NCBI RefSeq assembly: GCF_001189915.1
Contig: NZ_LFLS01000018.1
Coordinates: forward strand, 1-64,000
Length of the DNA: 64,000 nt
Source: Herbaspirillum autotrophicum
GTDB lineage: Bacteria > Pseudomonadota > Gammaproteobacteria > Burkholderiales > Burkholderiaceae_D
Direction of reading: 5' to 3'
The translations under genes and the position numbers were made by a program. Shown here piece by piece: positions 16,804-26,220 of this stretch. Every line of letters starts with the position of its first letter. Within the stretch, counting starts at the first letter, position 1. The notes beneath the pieces were generated by a model. It was not told the DNA's origin. It did no database searches and saw only the letters and a list, made by a program, of their open reading frames with translations.

Positions 16804-18449
16804 GCGGCCCGCTCCAGCCACTGCACATAAGTCACGGCTACCGGCATCTGGTGTTCGATGCAGTAGTTGATCCAGCGCATCTGATTGTCTTGCAAGCGAT
16901 CGCCAGGCCCCTTTACTTCCAGCAGGCGATAGCGTTTATCCTGCGGCCAGAACTGGATGAGATCGGGCAAGCCGGAACGATTGGCCGGGATGTCGCGCAA
17001 GATGCGTTCAAAATATTTTTTCAAATGCACTGCCGGAATGCACTTCAGGGCCAGCATCAACAATGCTTCATCGAGTACCCCCCAGAATACAAACGGCGAT
17101 TGAATTCCAGCTTTGGCATGAAAGGTCTGGACGATGGTCTGCCGGTAGCTGTCGTCATCCAGCTGCGCCAAGCACGCGGCAAACAGGTCGCGCCGCTGAT
17201 GAAAGAAATCAGGATGATGCAAATCTGCCGGGCCGTGATGAAACGGATGAAAGAATGCACCTGGCAATGCAGCGAAAATCGCCGGCCAGCAGAGCAAACC
17301 GAACAGCGAGTTGATCAGCGTATTCTCGACGTAGAACACCGGCTGGTCGTCGCCGGAAAGATGCAATTGCACCACCTGCTCAACCGACAACGGCAAGCCC
17401 GGATATGGCAACGTCAGGGTTTGCTCTTCGATTGCCGGCGCTGGCAGACGCAGCACTTTGGCATGCCCGAGCTTGCGTCGCAGGCGCGGCAAGATGCGCA
17501 GCAACGCCTGCTGCTCCGCTTCATTTTCCGGGCTCTGCAACGCCTGTTCTGATAACGTGAATGCGGCAGCTTCCTGGTCGCTTTTTTCCAGTACCCGGAT
17601 GGTGCGCAATCTGGCGCCGGGATAACGGCAATGGCGATAGAGCTCAAGCGCCGCCGGCAGCTCGCCACAACGTTCGTACTGATACGCGATGCGATACAGC
17701 AGCTTGTTGCGACGGCCTTCCAGCCAGGCGTTTTGGTAAGGAACGGCCGGAACCGCCGGAACGATATCATCCAGCGGCTCGCCGGCATCAAAGCGTTCCC
17801 GGCATCGGTGCAGGTGCAGATAGTCGTCGATGTCCTGGCGCGAACGGAAGCCGCGCGAGGATGCCGAGAACTCAACCTGTTCATAGCGGTAAATGCCGAG
17901 GTCGGACAGAACGAACTCCGACCAGTCTTGATGGAGATTGCCGAAAAACATCAGACGCAAACGTTCACATAACGACGTCACATTCACTGCATAGACCAGC
18001 TCATCGGTATCGGACACCCATTGCGTCAACGGCCGTGCCTCGGCGAACTCATGTTGCAGTTGTTCCAGCAATTCACTTTTCTTGCTCAACTTGCCGGCTG
18101 CCGACAGGCGAAATGCAGCAACAATTTCGTCCTTGCGCAACAATCCGAACAATTGCGCGATGGTCAGCGGCGGGTTGCACGTGATCCACCCCGCATCGGC
18201 CAGCGGTTTGGCCGCCGCGTCAGGACAACCGATCTCGTCGTAGTACAGCCTGGTGGCACGAAACAGTTCGCCTTTTCGCATGACCATGCGTGTCAGCAAT
18301 GCGCGTGAAGATTGCGGCAAGGTCGCAAACGCAGCGATAAAGCCGCGCTCTTCGCCTGACAGTAAATCACTGTAGCGCCCGGCGATCCAATCGAGCACGC
18401 GCTGGAAATTTTCCAGATAATAGAATTGATGCGGAGGTATTGCAGGCAT
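16800..18449 (-). CDS. FAN1-like VRR-NUC structure-specific nuclease
   Basis: A 549-aa protein. The C-terminal VRR-NUC domain (about residues 490-545) has the PD-(D/E)XK core: GLPDLIQFWP followed by RLLEVKGPGDRLQDNQ, whose Asp, Glu and Lys are the metal-binding and catalytic residues. The long helical N-terminal part (SAP-like and TPR-like, with RYEQVEFSASSRGFRSRQDIDDYLHL) matches bacterial FAN1, a 5' flap nuclease that unhooks interstrand cross-links. It is the first gene of a two-gene operon; its stop overlaps the GTG start of the XPD-like helicase. Confidence 0.92.
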   Translation of the reverse strand: MPAIPPHQFYYLENFQRVLDWIAGRYSDLLSGEERGFIAAFATLPQSSRALLTRMVMRKGELFRATRLYYDEIGCPDAAAKPLADAGWITCNPPLTIAQLFGLLRKDEIVAAFRLSAAGKLSKKSELLEQLQHEFAEARPLTQWVSDTDELVYAVNVTSLCERLRLMFFGNLHQDWSEFVLSDLGIYRYEQVEFSASSRGFRSRQDIDDYLHLHRCRERFDAGEPLDDIVPAVPAVPYQNAWLEGRRNKLLYRIAYQYERCGELPAALELYRHCRYPGARLRTIRVLEKSDQEAAAFTLSEQALQSPENEAEQQALLRILPRLRRKLGHAKVLRLPAPAIEEQTLTLPYPGLPLSVEQVVQLHLSGDDQPVFYVENTLINSLFGLLCWPAIFAALPGAFFHPFHHGPADLHHPDFFHQRRDLFAACLAQLDDDSYRQTIVQTFHAKAGIQSPFVFWGVLDEALLMLALKCIPAVHLKKYFERILRDIPANRSGLPDLIQFWPQDKRYRLLEVKGPGDRLQDNQMRWINYCIEHQMPVAVTYVQWLERAA

Positions 18450-18778
18450 GGTGCAGCGCTTGTACTGGACGTTATGGTCTGCGATGAATGGCAGAAATGA
18501 TCGCGTGTGCGTACAACACCTTTTTCACGCACGTTCAACACTATTGTCGTGTTTGAAACATCTCGATGTGCTGTATGCAAACACAGTATATTGACACGCC
18601 CTGGAAATCACAATGACTCGCGCTGTTTTATTTTTGGCAGATCGTGAAGTTGTGTTGCCTGGCAGCAAACTATCCGGGTCCGGTGGTCCCGCGCTGTACT
18701 GATTCGACGCTGAAGCGGACACGGCCGAGGGCAAATCTGAGCGATAATGACAACTCAAAAACCGCTTCCAACACCAAT
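18450..18778. other. Divergent promoter region, FAN1-like gene and carbonic anhydrase
   Basis: About 330 bp holding the promoters for the two divergent genes. It contains AT-rich patches and several short imperfect repeats, but I cannot fix a promoter. An upstream extension of the carbonic anhydrase frame to 18644 is open but not conserved-looking. Confidence 0.45.
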
Positions 18779-19411
18779 ATGCACGACATCATCAATGGTT
18801 TTCTGCGCTTTCAGCAGGAAGTCTACCCAACCCACAAAGAACTGTTCAAGACGCTGGCGACCGGCCAAACGCCGAAGGCGCTGTTCATCTCCTGCTCCGA
18901 CAGCCGGATGGTGCCCGAGCTCGTCACGCAACGCGAACCCGGTGATTTGTTCGTCATTCGCAACGCCGGCAACATCGTGCCATCGTTCGGCCCCGAGCCC
19001 GGCGGCGTCAGCGCCACGGTAGAATATGCAGTGGCCCAGTTGAAGGTGACGGACATCGTGATTTGCGGCCATTCCGACTGCGGCGCGATGACGGCAGTCG
19101 CTACCTGCGCCTGTCTGGATCACATGCCGGCAGTCAAGAACTGGCTGCGCCATACCGATGCCGCCCGCATGATCAATGAGTCCCGCAACCACGCGACAGA
19201 AAAAGAGCGCATTGACGGCATGGTGCGCGAGAATGTCATCGCCCAGTTGAACAACATCCGCACCCATCCCTCGGTGGCGCTGGCGCTCGCCCAGGGCAGA
19301 CTGGCCCTCCACGGCTGGGTCTACGATATCGAAACCGGATCGATCGCCGCTCTCGATACCACCAACAACACGTTCATCCCGCTGGCCGAACATCCGGCCA
19401 CCAAACTTTAA
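18779..19411 (+). CDS. beta-class carbonic anhydrase
   Basis: A 210-aa zinc enzyme that interconverts CO2 and bicarbonate in the cytosol. From the start [15 protein letters not shown] the zinc ligands are Cys39, His98 and Cys101 ([19 protein letters not shown]), and the Asp41/Arg43 dyad is present. [16 protein letters not shown] is the conserved loop. I chose the ATG at 18779 because beta-carbonic anhydrases of this type begin with a short helix at exactly this point; the in-frame extension to 18644 has no similarity. Monocistronic. Confidence 0.95.
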   Translation: MHDIINGFLRFQQEVYPTHKELFKTLATGQTPKALFISCSDSRMVPELVTQREPGDLFVIRNAGNIVPSFGPEPGGVSATVEYAVAQLKVTDIVICGHSDCGAMTAVATCACLDHMPAVKNWLRHTDAARMINESRNHATEKERIDGMVRENVIAQLNNIRTHPSVALALAQGRLALHGWVYDIETGSIAALDTTNNTFIPLAEHPATKL

Positions 19412-19418
19412 GAAATGC

Positions 19419-19442
19419 AGCCAGCCAACAGGCCGGCTGCAT
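19419..19442. terminator. Hairpin between carbonic anhydrase and omptin
   Basis: GCAGCCAGCC pairs with GGCCGGCTGC around an AACA loop, 7 bp after the carbonic anhydrase stop. No clear U tract follows, so its termination strength is uncertain. The convergent omptin gene ends at 19530. Confidence 0.45.
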
Positions 19443-19529
19443 GCGGCTGACTTGATGGTGACAATGTTCATGCTGTTGGGATGAACCAAGAGTTGCCTGC
19501 AAAATCTGCCGGCATGCTCCTTCCCCGAT

Positions 19530-20465
19530 TCAGAACCGATACTTCACGCCGACCGTGACGGCGTAGTTCTTGTTGTCCATGCCGGCGGCATCACCCTCAT
19601 GGAAATACACGGTGCCGGTATTCATATCCCGCTGCGTGGTGGGTCCGCGTCCTTGCAGGTACTTGTTCCACGAGACTGCGGCAAACAACTTCACATCCGG
19701 TGTCACGTGGTAGCCGGCATCCAGATTGATGCCGTAGTAGCGCGAGTTGCCGGAGCGCTCGGTGAAATCCGTGTTGCGCAGGTGATGGGTGTCGTAGTCA
19801 TCGATCCCGACCCATGGGCTGAACTTGACCAAGGCATTGAATTCCCATTGCTGGTGATAGTAGTGGCCCCGCACTCCCACATAAGGTGCGCGGAACAGCT
19901 GGCGATAGCTGATGATCGGCTGGCCAGCCGGAAAATCGCCGCGCGCGGTGCCATTCCAGAAAGAGTAGCTGCCCCCGTAGGCGGTCCAGTTGAAATACGT
20001 CTGCTGGTAACCGGCCACCATGCCGATCTTGTATCCGGGCCGCCGCAGCAACCAGGCGGTCGCGCTCAAATCAATTTCATGCGCCGAGTGCAAGCGCGTA
20101 TCGGGGCTGTAAGAGATATGGCTCCAGTCGCTTTGGCCGGCGATCAACCAGTCATAATCGTGCATGGAATTGGCCCCGGAGGAGATCGCGGTCCAACCGC
20201 GCGCATCCACCGTCAACCAGGGATTGACCGACCACGACAGTGCGGCCTTGAGCACCGGCACATTGCTGGCCTTCCAGTCCAGCTGGCTCACCTTGTTGCC
20301 GCTGGCTGCGTCATACACATATTCGCGCGACTCAGCCTGCATGCGACCCACACCGACTTCTACGGCGAGGTCACCGGCCTTGTCTTGCTTGAGCATGAGT
20401 GTCGATTCCGCTGCCGCGCCGAACGACAACCCTGCCAACATGCATGCCACGGCAGCTCTTTTCAT
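19530..20465 (-). CDS. omptin family outer-membrane protease
   Basis: A 311-aa precursor with a signal peptide (MKRAAVACMLAGLSFGAAAES), forming a ten-stranded outer-membrane barrel with extracellular aspartyl-type protease activity. The family's catalytic pairs are visible: HDYDW (Asp-x-Asp, equivalent to OmpT 83/85) and YDTHH (Asp-x-His, equivalent to 210/212). The C-terminus ends in YRF, the usual barrel terminal Phe. The start at 20465 has a GGGAGAG ribosome site; the longer frame to 20516 is not needed. It lies 245 bp downstream of a response regulator on the same strand. Targets could be host peptides or surface proteins. Confidence 0.92.
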   Translation of the reverse strand: MKRAAVACMLAGLSFGAAAESTLMLKQDKAGDLAVEVGVGRMQAESREYVYDAASGNKVSQLDWKASNVPVLKAALSWSVNPWLTVDARGWTAISSGANSMHDYDWLIAGQSDWSHISYSPDTRLHSAHEIDLSATAWLLRRPGYKIGMVAGYQQTYFNWTAYGGSYSFWNGTARGDFPAGQPIISYRQLFRAPYVGVRGHYYHQQWEFNALVKFSPWVGIDDYDTHHLRNTDFTERSGNSRYYGINLDAGYHVTPDVKLFAAVSWNKYLQGRGPTTQRDMNTGTVYFHEGDAAGMDNKNYAVTVGVKYRF

Positions 20466-20710
20466 GATTGCTCTCCCTGTTTGTTTGCCCACAGCCACAG
20501 ATTGCGCGCGCAGCATTGCAGGCCGATGTCAAATCGGGAGGTTGACGTTGCAATTGAAATAAAGCGCAGGCAACCGCAAAGAAAACGCTGCTCAGTGGTT
20601 ACTGAACGGGATTGACCATGGCCGGCCTGGCGGCAACATGTTTTATTGAGGCGGGTGCTGTTTCTGTGCAGTGTTCCGGCTCTGCCGGTCAATTCGCCGG
20701 CTCCGTGTCA

Positions 20711-21445
20711 TCAGCCCCACAGTGTTTCGATCTCGGTATCGAGGAAATAGCCGGCGCCCCGCTCGGTACGCAGCAGCGTGGGATTCTTGGGATCGACTTC
20801 AAGCTTGCGGCGCAACCGCAGAATCTGGACATCGATGGCGCGGTCGTAGATATCATCAAAGGCACGCGTGCTCTCCAGCAGTTTTTCGCGCGAAATGATG
20901 CGACCCGGGGTACCAAGAAATACCACCAGCAGATTGAATTCGGCATTGGTCAGACTGACGTTGCGGCTATCCGGCGCAGTCAGGCGGCGGGTATTCAGGT
21001 TCAGGTTCCAGCCCCCGAACTGGTAGGCACGCGGATGCTTGCCACGCGTGACCGGGGTCTGCACGCTGTGGCCGGCGCGGCGCAGCACGGCGCGCATGCG
21101 GGCCAGTATTTCGCGCAACGAGAACGGCTTGGTGACGTAATCGTCGGCGCCCAGCTCCAGTCCCATCACCATGTCGGCTTCTTCGGTGCGGCCGGTGATG
21201 CAAATGATGGACATCGTCGTTTCCTGCCGCCAGCGACGTGCCAGGTCGGCACCATCGCCGTCGGGCAAACCCAGATCCAGCAAGACCAGATCGTAGCTCT
21301 TTTCCTGTACGGCCGCAGTGGCTTCGGCGACGGTGCCGGTGCCGTCGGCAGTGATGCCATGTCCGGCAAGGTATTCGATCAGCAACTGACGCATGGCCTG
21401 GTCGTCATCCACGACCAGGATTTTTGGCGATTGTGTGGTGCTCAT
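20711..21445 (-). CDS. OmpR-family response regulator
   Basis: A 244-aa transcription factor. The receiver domain (about 8-120) has the acidic pocket VVDDD and the phospho-acceptor Asp57 in LVLLDLGLPDGDG, and the Lys of DDYVTKPFSLREILARMRA. The C-terminal winged helix (about 145-240) has FNLLVVFLGTPGRIISREKLLE and RAIDVQILRLRRKLE. It follows the hybrid histidine kinase by 42 bp on the same strand and precedes the omptin gene, so those are its likely sensor and a possible target. Confidence 0.93.
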   Translation of the reverse strand: MSTTQSPKILVVDDDQAMRQLLIEYLAGHGITADGTGTVAEATAAVQEKSYDLVLLDLGLPDGDGADLARRWRQETTMSIICITGRTEEADMVMGLELGADDYVTKPFSLREILARMRAVLRRAGHSVQTPVTRGKHPRAYQFGGWNLNLNTRRLTAPDSRNVSLTNAEFNLLVVFLGTPGRIISREKLLESTRAFDDIYDRAIDVQILRLRRKLEVDPKNPTLLRTERGAGYFLDTEIETLWG

Positions 21446-21487
21446 TGGTTTTCCGTTGTTTGTCCCGTTCGTCCCGCACGGCTCTGC

Positions 21488-23587
21488 TTACGGCGCCGCT
21501 TGCGACTCCCCTGTGCTGCCTTGTTTTGCCGTCAGCGCCGATATGATAGCGCGTTGCAATGCCGCTGCGTCGAACGGCTTGCTCAATGCCGGCACCTGCA
21601 AGGTGGCCGCCAGTTGTGCCAGCTGGGTGCGCCCGGAACAAAGCAGTAGCGGCATGTCCGGCCGCAAGGCGCGTACTTGCGCCAGCAGGGCATCGCCAGC
21701 CAGCTGCGGCATATCGAAATCGGTTATCAGAAAATCCACGGCCAGCGGCTCCAGCGCAAATTCTTCCATGGCTTCCAGCGGATCAGAAAAACTGATCGGC
21801 TCAAAGCCCATCGCCGTCAGCCATTCCTGACACAAGGCAAGCTGGGCATGATCGTCGTCCACCACGAACACGCATTCGCCATGGCCCGGCAGTGCCTCTT
21901 GCGCGACCGGCACTGCCACTGTCGCCGGATTGACCGCCGGTGTGACTTCCCCGGCCGCCGGCGCCGGCAACAGCAGCCGAAACACGGTCCCGGCCGGGCT
22001 GCTGCTGACCGCCACACCACCGCCGTGTTCGACCGCGATGCTGCCCACAATCGCCAGTCCCAGACCAGTGCCTTTGCCACCGGCACCGCTACGGGTCGAA
22101 AAGAACGGTTCGAACAGGCGTGACATGTGCGCCGGTGCGATGCCGCCGCCGTCATCGGCTACGTCCAGCCACAGCGCCTGCTCCGCCGGCAACTCGCCAA
22201 TCAGCGGCAGGGTGGCCGGGGCATTGCCGGCAGCCAGACTGACCACCACGCGTGAGCGCGCCGCCTGACTGGCGTTGCGCACCAGATTGAGGGCGACACG
22301 CAACAGTTGGCTGGAATTGGCATACACCAGCAGCGCTTGCGGCGGCTGATCGAACCCGATGGTGATGTCGGGACCGCACAGCGGTCTTGCCAGTCGCACT
22401 GCTTCGCCCACTACCTCGCGCAAATCAATCGTAGCGCGCTGACGATCACCGCGCCGTGCCGCCAGCAGAATCTGTTCGGTCAGGTCGCGGCCGCGTGCCA
22501 CCGCCGACATCACTTCGTGGAGCGGCGCCGCCGCCGGCGACGCCGGATCGATACGCTCGTGCGCCAGCTCGGCATAGCCGCCGGCAGCGCCCAGCACATT
22601 ATTGAAATCGTGGGCGATGCCGCCGGCCATCAGCCCCAGCGATTCGAAACGCCGCATCTGTTCCATGCGGGCCGACAACGCCTGACGTTCGCGCACTGCC
22701 ACTGCGACGAAGAAACCCAGTACCGCCAGGCCCACCAGATCGACTTGCAAACGCCAGGTGCTGTCCAGACCGTCCTGCCGGTAGGGACCGAGGTCGTACA
22801 GCGTCATCAGTACCGCCAGCACCGCTGCCACACTCATGGTCAGCGAGGCACTGCGCATACCGCCGTACAACGCGGTGCCGACCAGCGCCAGCGACAACAG
22901 CACGCGCAGGGTCGCCTCCGACAGATCGACCATCACGCAGGCCAGCAGCGCGCACACCACCACCACCACGCCCGCCAGCGATACCTGCACGCCGTGCGCC
23001 GTCCCGTTGATGGCGTCTTGCTCGCGCGGCGGCTGCGACCAGGCCAGCAAGGCCGGTACCAGCACCAGCACGGCCAGGCCGTTGCCGACCAGCAGCGTGC
23101 GCCATTCGCTCAGCCAATCGCCGGGCATGGCGGAGGACGCCAGCGTCGCGCCAATCGCCGCAATCAGTGCGGTCACTGCCAACGGCAGCAGCAACAGGAA
23201 GCGCGTCAGTTTGCGCAGCGTATCGATCTGTCCGTCGCGCGCTACCCACCGGCGTCCGACCAGCACGCACGCCACAATCTCGGCCACATTGAGCAGCGCA
23301 AAGCCGGCGTCGGTCAGCAGCGGCAGCCAGTCGAGGTTGCCCACGAACAGCATCGCCACGAATACCGCCAGCAAATAAGGCGCCCATTCCCGCGCCGGCT
23401 TGTGCCACAACAGCGCGATCATGAAGGTCGGCGCCGGCCAGGCGATGGGCGCCAGCGTGGTGCTTTGCGCGATGTTGGCAGCCGGACTGGCCAGCATGTA
23501 ATACAGAATGCCGGCGATCACCGCCGCGAACAGCGTGCGCGGCCAGTCAATCGGGGATGGCTGAGAGGACGGGTGAAATTCAGTCAT
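21488..23587 (-). CDS. MASE1-type hybrid sensor histidine kinase
   Basis: About 699 aa. The N-terminal third is a MASE1-like membrane sensor with about eight segments (IAWPAPTFMIALLWHKPAREWAPYLLAVF). A HisKA-type H box, GGIAHDFNNVLG, near residue 335, the N box NLVRNASQAA and G boxes DDGGGI and GKGTGLGLAIV define the kinase. A C-terminal receiver (about 575-690) has VFVVDDDHAQL and the phospho-acceptor in LITDFDMPQ. It transfers phosphate to the OmpR-type regulator encoded next. I used ATG 23587; an in-frame GTG at 23620 is possible. Ligand unknown. Confidence 0.92.
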   Translation of the reverse strand: MTEFHPSSQPSPIDWPRTLFAAVIAGILYYMLASPAANIAQSTTLAPIAWPAPTFMIALLWHKPAREWAPYLLAVFVAMLFVGNLDWLPLLTDAGFALLNVAEIVACVLVGRRWVARDGQIDTLRKLTRFLLLLPLAVTALIAAIGATLASSAMPGDWLSEWRTLLVGNGLAVLVLVPALLAWSQPPREQDAINGTAHGVQVSLAGVVVVVCALLACVMVDLSEATLRVLLSLALVGTALYGGMRSASLTMSVAAVLAVLMTLYDLGPYRQDGLDSTWRLQVDLVGLAVLGFFVAVAVRERQALSARMEQMRRFESLGLMAGGIAHDFNNVLGAAGGYAELAHERIDPASPAAAPLHEVMSAVARGRDLTEQILLAARRGDRQRATIDLREVVGEAVRLARPLCGPDITIGFDQPPQALLVYANSSQLLRVALNLVRNASQAARSRVVVSLAAGNAPATLPLIGELPAEQALWLDVADDGGGIAPAHMSRLFEPFFSTRSGAGGKGTGLGLAIVGSIAVEHGGGVAVSSSPAGTVFRLLLPAPAAGEVTPAVNPATVAVPVAQEALPGHGECVFVVDDDHAQLALCQEWLTAMGFEPISFSDPLEAMEEFALEPLAVDFLITDFDMPQLAGDALLAQVRALRPDMPLLLCSGRTQLAQLAATLQVPALSKPFDAAALQRAIISALTAKQGSTGESQAAP

Positions 23588-23796
23588 GAAATTGACGCCG
23601 GCCAATACGCTGACGGACACCGGATTTGCCGACGACGTTCACCACGAGACCCGTTCCCTGGGTGTCGTGGTGAACGCCGGTCAAGCCGCATCCGGGCATG
23701 GCGTTTGTTATGCAGGACAATTCATTCTTGTGTTGGATGGTGAAGCAACGGCACTCCCCTGGCATCTCGGTTCCTTCTTGTCATAAAAATGCTGCG

Positions 23797-23940
23797 TCAG
23801 AAAACCCAATGATCCATGAGGAAATTGAATCCGTCTACAAAACGGTACATGAAAGCCCCGTCACCCACTTCCCTGGCATCGGCGATCCGGCTGGTGAGCG
23901 CCAGCATCATGCCAAACATCATCGTTGTAATCCGCATCAT
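23797..23940 (-). CDS. putative 47-aa exported peptide
   Basis: A short frame of 47 codons, below the usual calling limit. It opens with a signal-like, Met-rich hydrophobic stretch (MMRITTMMFGMMLALTSRIADA) followed by REVGDGAFMYRFVDGFNFLM. A GGAGG ribosome site lies directly upstream (5 bases before the second ATG). It sits alone in a 900-bp gap between the histidine kinase and the DUF3297 gene. No family is recognised. The good ribosome site, the cleavage-like Ala-Asp-Ala and the clean stop argue for a real gene, but this rests on one sequence only. Confidence 0.5.
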   Translation of the reverse strand: MMRITTMMFGMMLALTSRIADAREVGDGAFMYRFVDGFNFLMDHWVF

Positions 23941-24546
23941 ATCCTCCGTTCAAGTGTTAATCGACACATGTGCTTTCATCGTTGTCATCACTGACACGCG
24001 ATGGCGGCGAGACAAAACCCAGTGAAACTTGCCATCGGTACCGCGCTGCTGCGAGAAGGCCGATTTGCAACATCCTCTGTTACGGCCCTCTTGCGCCGGC
24101 ACCCCTCCTACATGAATCCAAGGAGCTGCCGGATGGCTTCGGTGGCATAAACGATTGCTGGGACGATGGGCATGGTGTTCTCCATTCATAGTTGAATCGA
24201 TCGGCTGACAACCGGTTGAACAGCGTGCTTCGGCTTTCATGTTCGACTCGGTATGGCTGTATCTTGTGCTGGCGCGGTTACCGGCTGATTGCAAAACGGC
24301 GGGCTTTTATTTCAATTGAAATAATCGGCAGGAAAGCGAGGCGACAACGGGCTGCAGCCGTGCAAAACACCGGCGGGCGTTGATTATCGTTGGGGGAAAA
24401 CGGAAAGAGGCGATCCCGGAAATGCCGGGACGTAATGCAGGCGAGCGAACCGACGGCCACAGAGCGTGTCCGTCATCGGCCGGCAGCGGCCGCACAATCG
24501 CTATCGAAAAATGCTGATGTACCTGCCGGAGCAGGCAATCAAAGAA
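23941..24546. other. Long intergenic region upstream of the 47-aa peptide
   Basis: About 600 bp. Open frames on both strands are short, lack ribosome sites and have no recognisable product. It must contain the promoter of the 47-aa peptide gene, and it lies downstream of the DUF3297 gene on the minus strand. No structured RNA or repeat could be identified by eye. Confidence 0.45.
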
Positions 24547-24801
24547 CTAGTCCTGCCGGTAGAAAGCTTCGACCTTGCCTTTTACCTTGGTCAGCAAGGG
24601 CTGGCCCTTGCGGTCCAGCGCCTTGCCGGCCGGGACTTTGACCCAGCCCTCGCTGATGCAATATTCGTCGACGTCATTGCGCTCTTTATCATTGAGCCGG
24701 ATACCGACGTCATGTTCAAAGATGGCCGCATTGTAGTAGGGGCTGCGAGGATCGATCGAAAGCCGATCAGGAAGTGGGGGGCGGTTTTGAGTATCGGTCA
24801 T
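24547..24801 (-). CDS. DUF3297 family protein
   Basis: An 84-aa cytosolic protein beginning MTDTQNRPPLPDRLSIDPRS and containing NAAIFEHDVGIRLNDKERNDVDEYCISEGWVKV, the signature of the DUF3297 family. The family is small, conserved in proteobacteria and has no assigned function. The lysine-rich end GQPLLTKVKGKVEAFYRQD is complete, so the gene is intact. The start at 24801 removes a short upstream extension (MIIAA) without family similarity. Monocistronic. Confidence 0.88.
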   Translation of the reverse strand: MTDTQNRPPLPDRLSIDPRSPYYNAAIFEHDVGIRLNDKERNDVDEYCISEGWVKVPAGKALDRKGQPLLTKVKGKVEAFYRQD

Positions 24802-25000
24802 GGCGGCAATTATCAACGATAAGATTCAGCAAAACAAATTTTTTTGCGCCGTGACGCCAAATCGTCCGGTTCGCCGCAACCGCTCAAACCCTGCCGCAAG
24901 CCGCCGTCTGTAGCGGATATGCTCACGGCATCGGCCCTCCCCGATTGATCCACCGCCCGGCATTTGGCGAAGGCGTTACACCGCACGGATTGTTCTGGTG

Positions 25001-25885
25001 CTACCGGGTCAGCTTCCGGATGAGGTCGATAACGGTCCGGCTGGCGTGCGTCAAGGGGCGCTGGGTGCTGGTCACCAGCACCAGTGTGCGTGTCAATACC
25101 GGATCGGTAATGCGACTGGCCTGGACGCGCCCCAGTTTGATATCCACATCTACGGCTTGCCGGGTCAGAATGGTGTAGGCGGCGCCGTTGGCCACGATCT
25201 CGCGCATGGCGGTCAGGGAATAGACTTCGATCTGGGCATTCAAATGCACGCCGGCCCGCTTCGCCTCATCCATGAGCATCATGTGAAAGCCGTCGGGAGC
25301 ACCCGGCAACACCAGCGGCAATCTGGCGGCATCCGCGAACTTGCAGCTTGGCCCGAGGACATTCGGCGCGCCTGCCGGTCCGATCAGATAGAGTTCATCG
25401 GTAGCGAGGGTTTCGTCGGTTTTATGTATGTGGTTTCCGTAGCGGGAGAAGACGCCCACATCGGCGCGGCCGTTGGCGAGCAACTCTTCGATATGGCCCG
25501 CGAAACCTTCCATCAGGCGCAGATCGATCCTGGGAAAATCGGCACGCATGCGCTGGAACAACGGGCCGACGATCCGTTGCGTAATGGATGACTGCAACGC
25601 CAGCCTGACCGGGCCGTTAGGTTCGTCGGAGCGATCCCGGATTTCACACTCCAGGCACTCGAACTCGCCCAGCAGCAGCCGCACGCGCGGCATGATGGAT
25701 TGCCCGAACTCGGTCAGTACGACACCGCGCCCGGTGCGATAGAACAACTTGGCGCCAAACTTGCTCTCCAGCGCGGCGATATGCTTGCTGAGCACGGACT
25801 GGGCCATGCCGCGCGAGGCGCAAACTTTGCTGAGACTGCCAGCATCGACGATATCAGCCAACAGTTGTAAGTGCTTTATATCCAT
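25001..25885 (-). CDS. LysR family regulator of the second TRAP island
   Basis: A 294-aa LysR protein. The N-terminal winged helix is MDIKHLQLLADIVDAGSLSKVCASRGMAQSVLSKHIAALESKFGAKLF; the effector-binding domain covers about residues 90-290. It is encoded 335 bp downstream of the hydratase gene on the same strand, which is a long gap, so it probably has its own promoter. By position it is the candidate regulator of the hydratase/TRAP operon at 26221-31609. Inducer unknown. Confidence 0.9.
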   Translation of the reverse strand: MDIKHLQLLADIVDAGSLSKVCASRGMAQSVLSKHIAALESKFGAKLFYRTGRGVVLTEFGQSIMPRVRLLLGEFECLECEIRDRSDEPNGPVRLALQSSITQRIVGPLFQRMRADFPRIDLRLMEGFAGHIEELLANGRADVGVFSRYGNHIHKTDETLATDELYLIGPAGAPNVLGPSCKFADAARLPLVLPGAPDGFHMMLMDEAKRAGVHLNAQIEVYSLTAMREIVANGAAYTILTRQAVDVDIKLGRVQASRITDPVLTRTLVLVTSTQRPLTHASRTVIDLIRKLTR

Positions 25886-26220
25886 CGCTTGTCCGCATCA
25901 ATTGATTTAGCCCGCTGCAACAGATATCGGCAAGCCTGCGCCCGAAGGCACGGACATGCAGATTGCAGCGAAACGACACCATAGTACAGAAAAAGAAAGC
26001 CGCTGCCAGCGCTCACAGGGTCGTACCGGGCATATGACCATGCCGCTCAGCCAGACAAGAGGAAAAATTGACCGCCTGCAACCTGATTTGTCATTGCCTT
26101 TCAACAATGGACCTCCGGATCGGGCCCGGCCATTCGGCATGATGTGGCGCATGCGGCCGGTGCCGGGGTTGCCGCCGCCCCGGAAAGTGATGTTGATTTT
26201 CCGGCAGCGGAGGCGTCTGT
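25886..26220. other. Intergenic region between LysR and hydratase genes
   Basis: 335 bp holding the LysR promoter. A minus-strand frame of 105 codons spans most of it but is Arg/Gly/Cys-rich with no recognisable motif and is taken as non-coding. No clear terminator or operator seen. Confidence 0.45.

Noticed and set aside
18644..18778. N-terminal extension of the carbonic anhydrase
   Set aside because: The extension has no similarity to the family; the ATG at 18779 gives the normal length.
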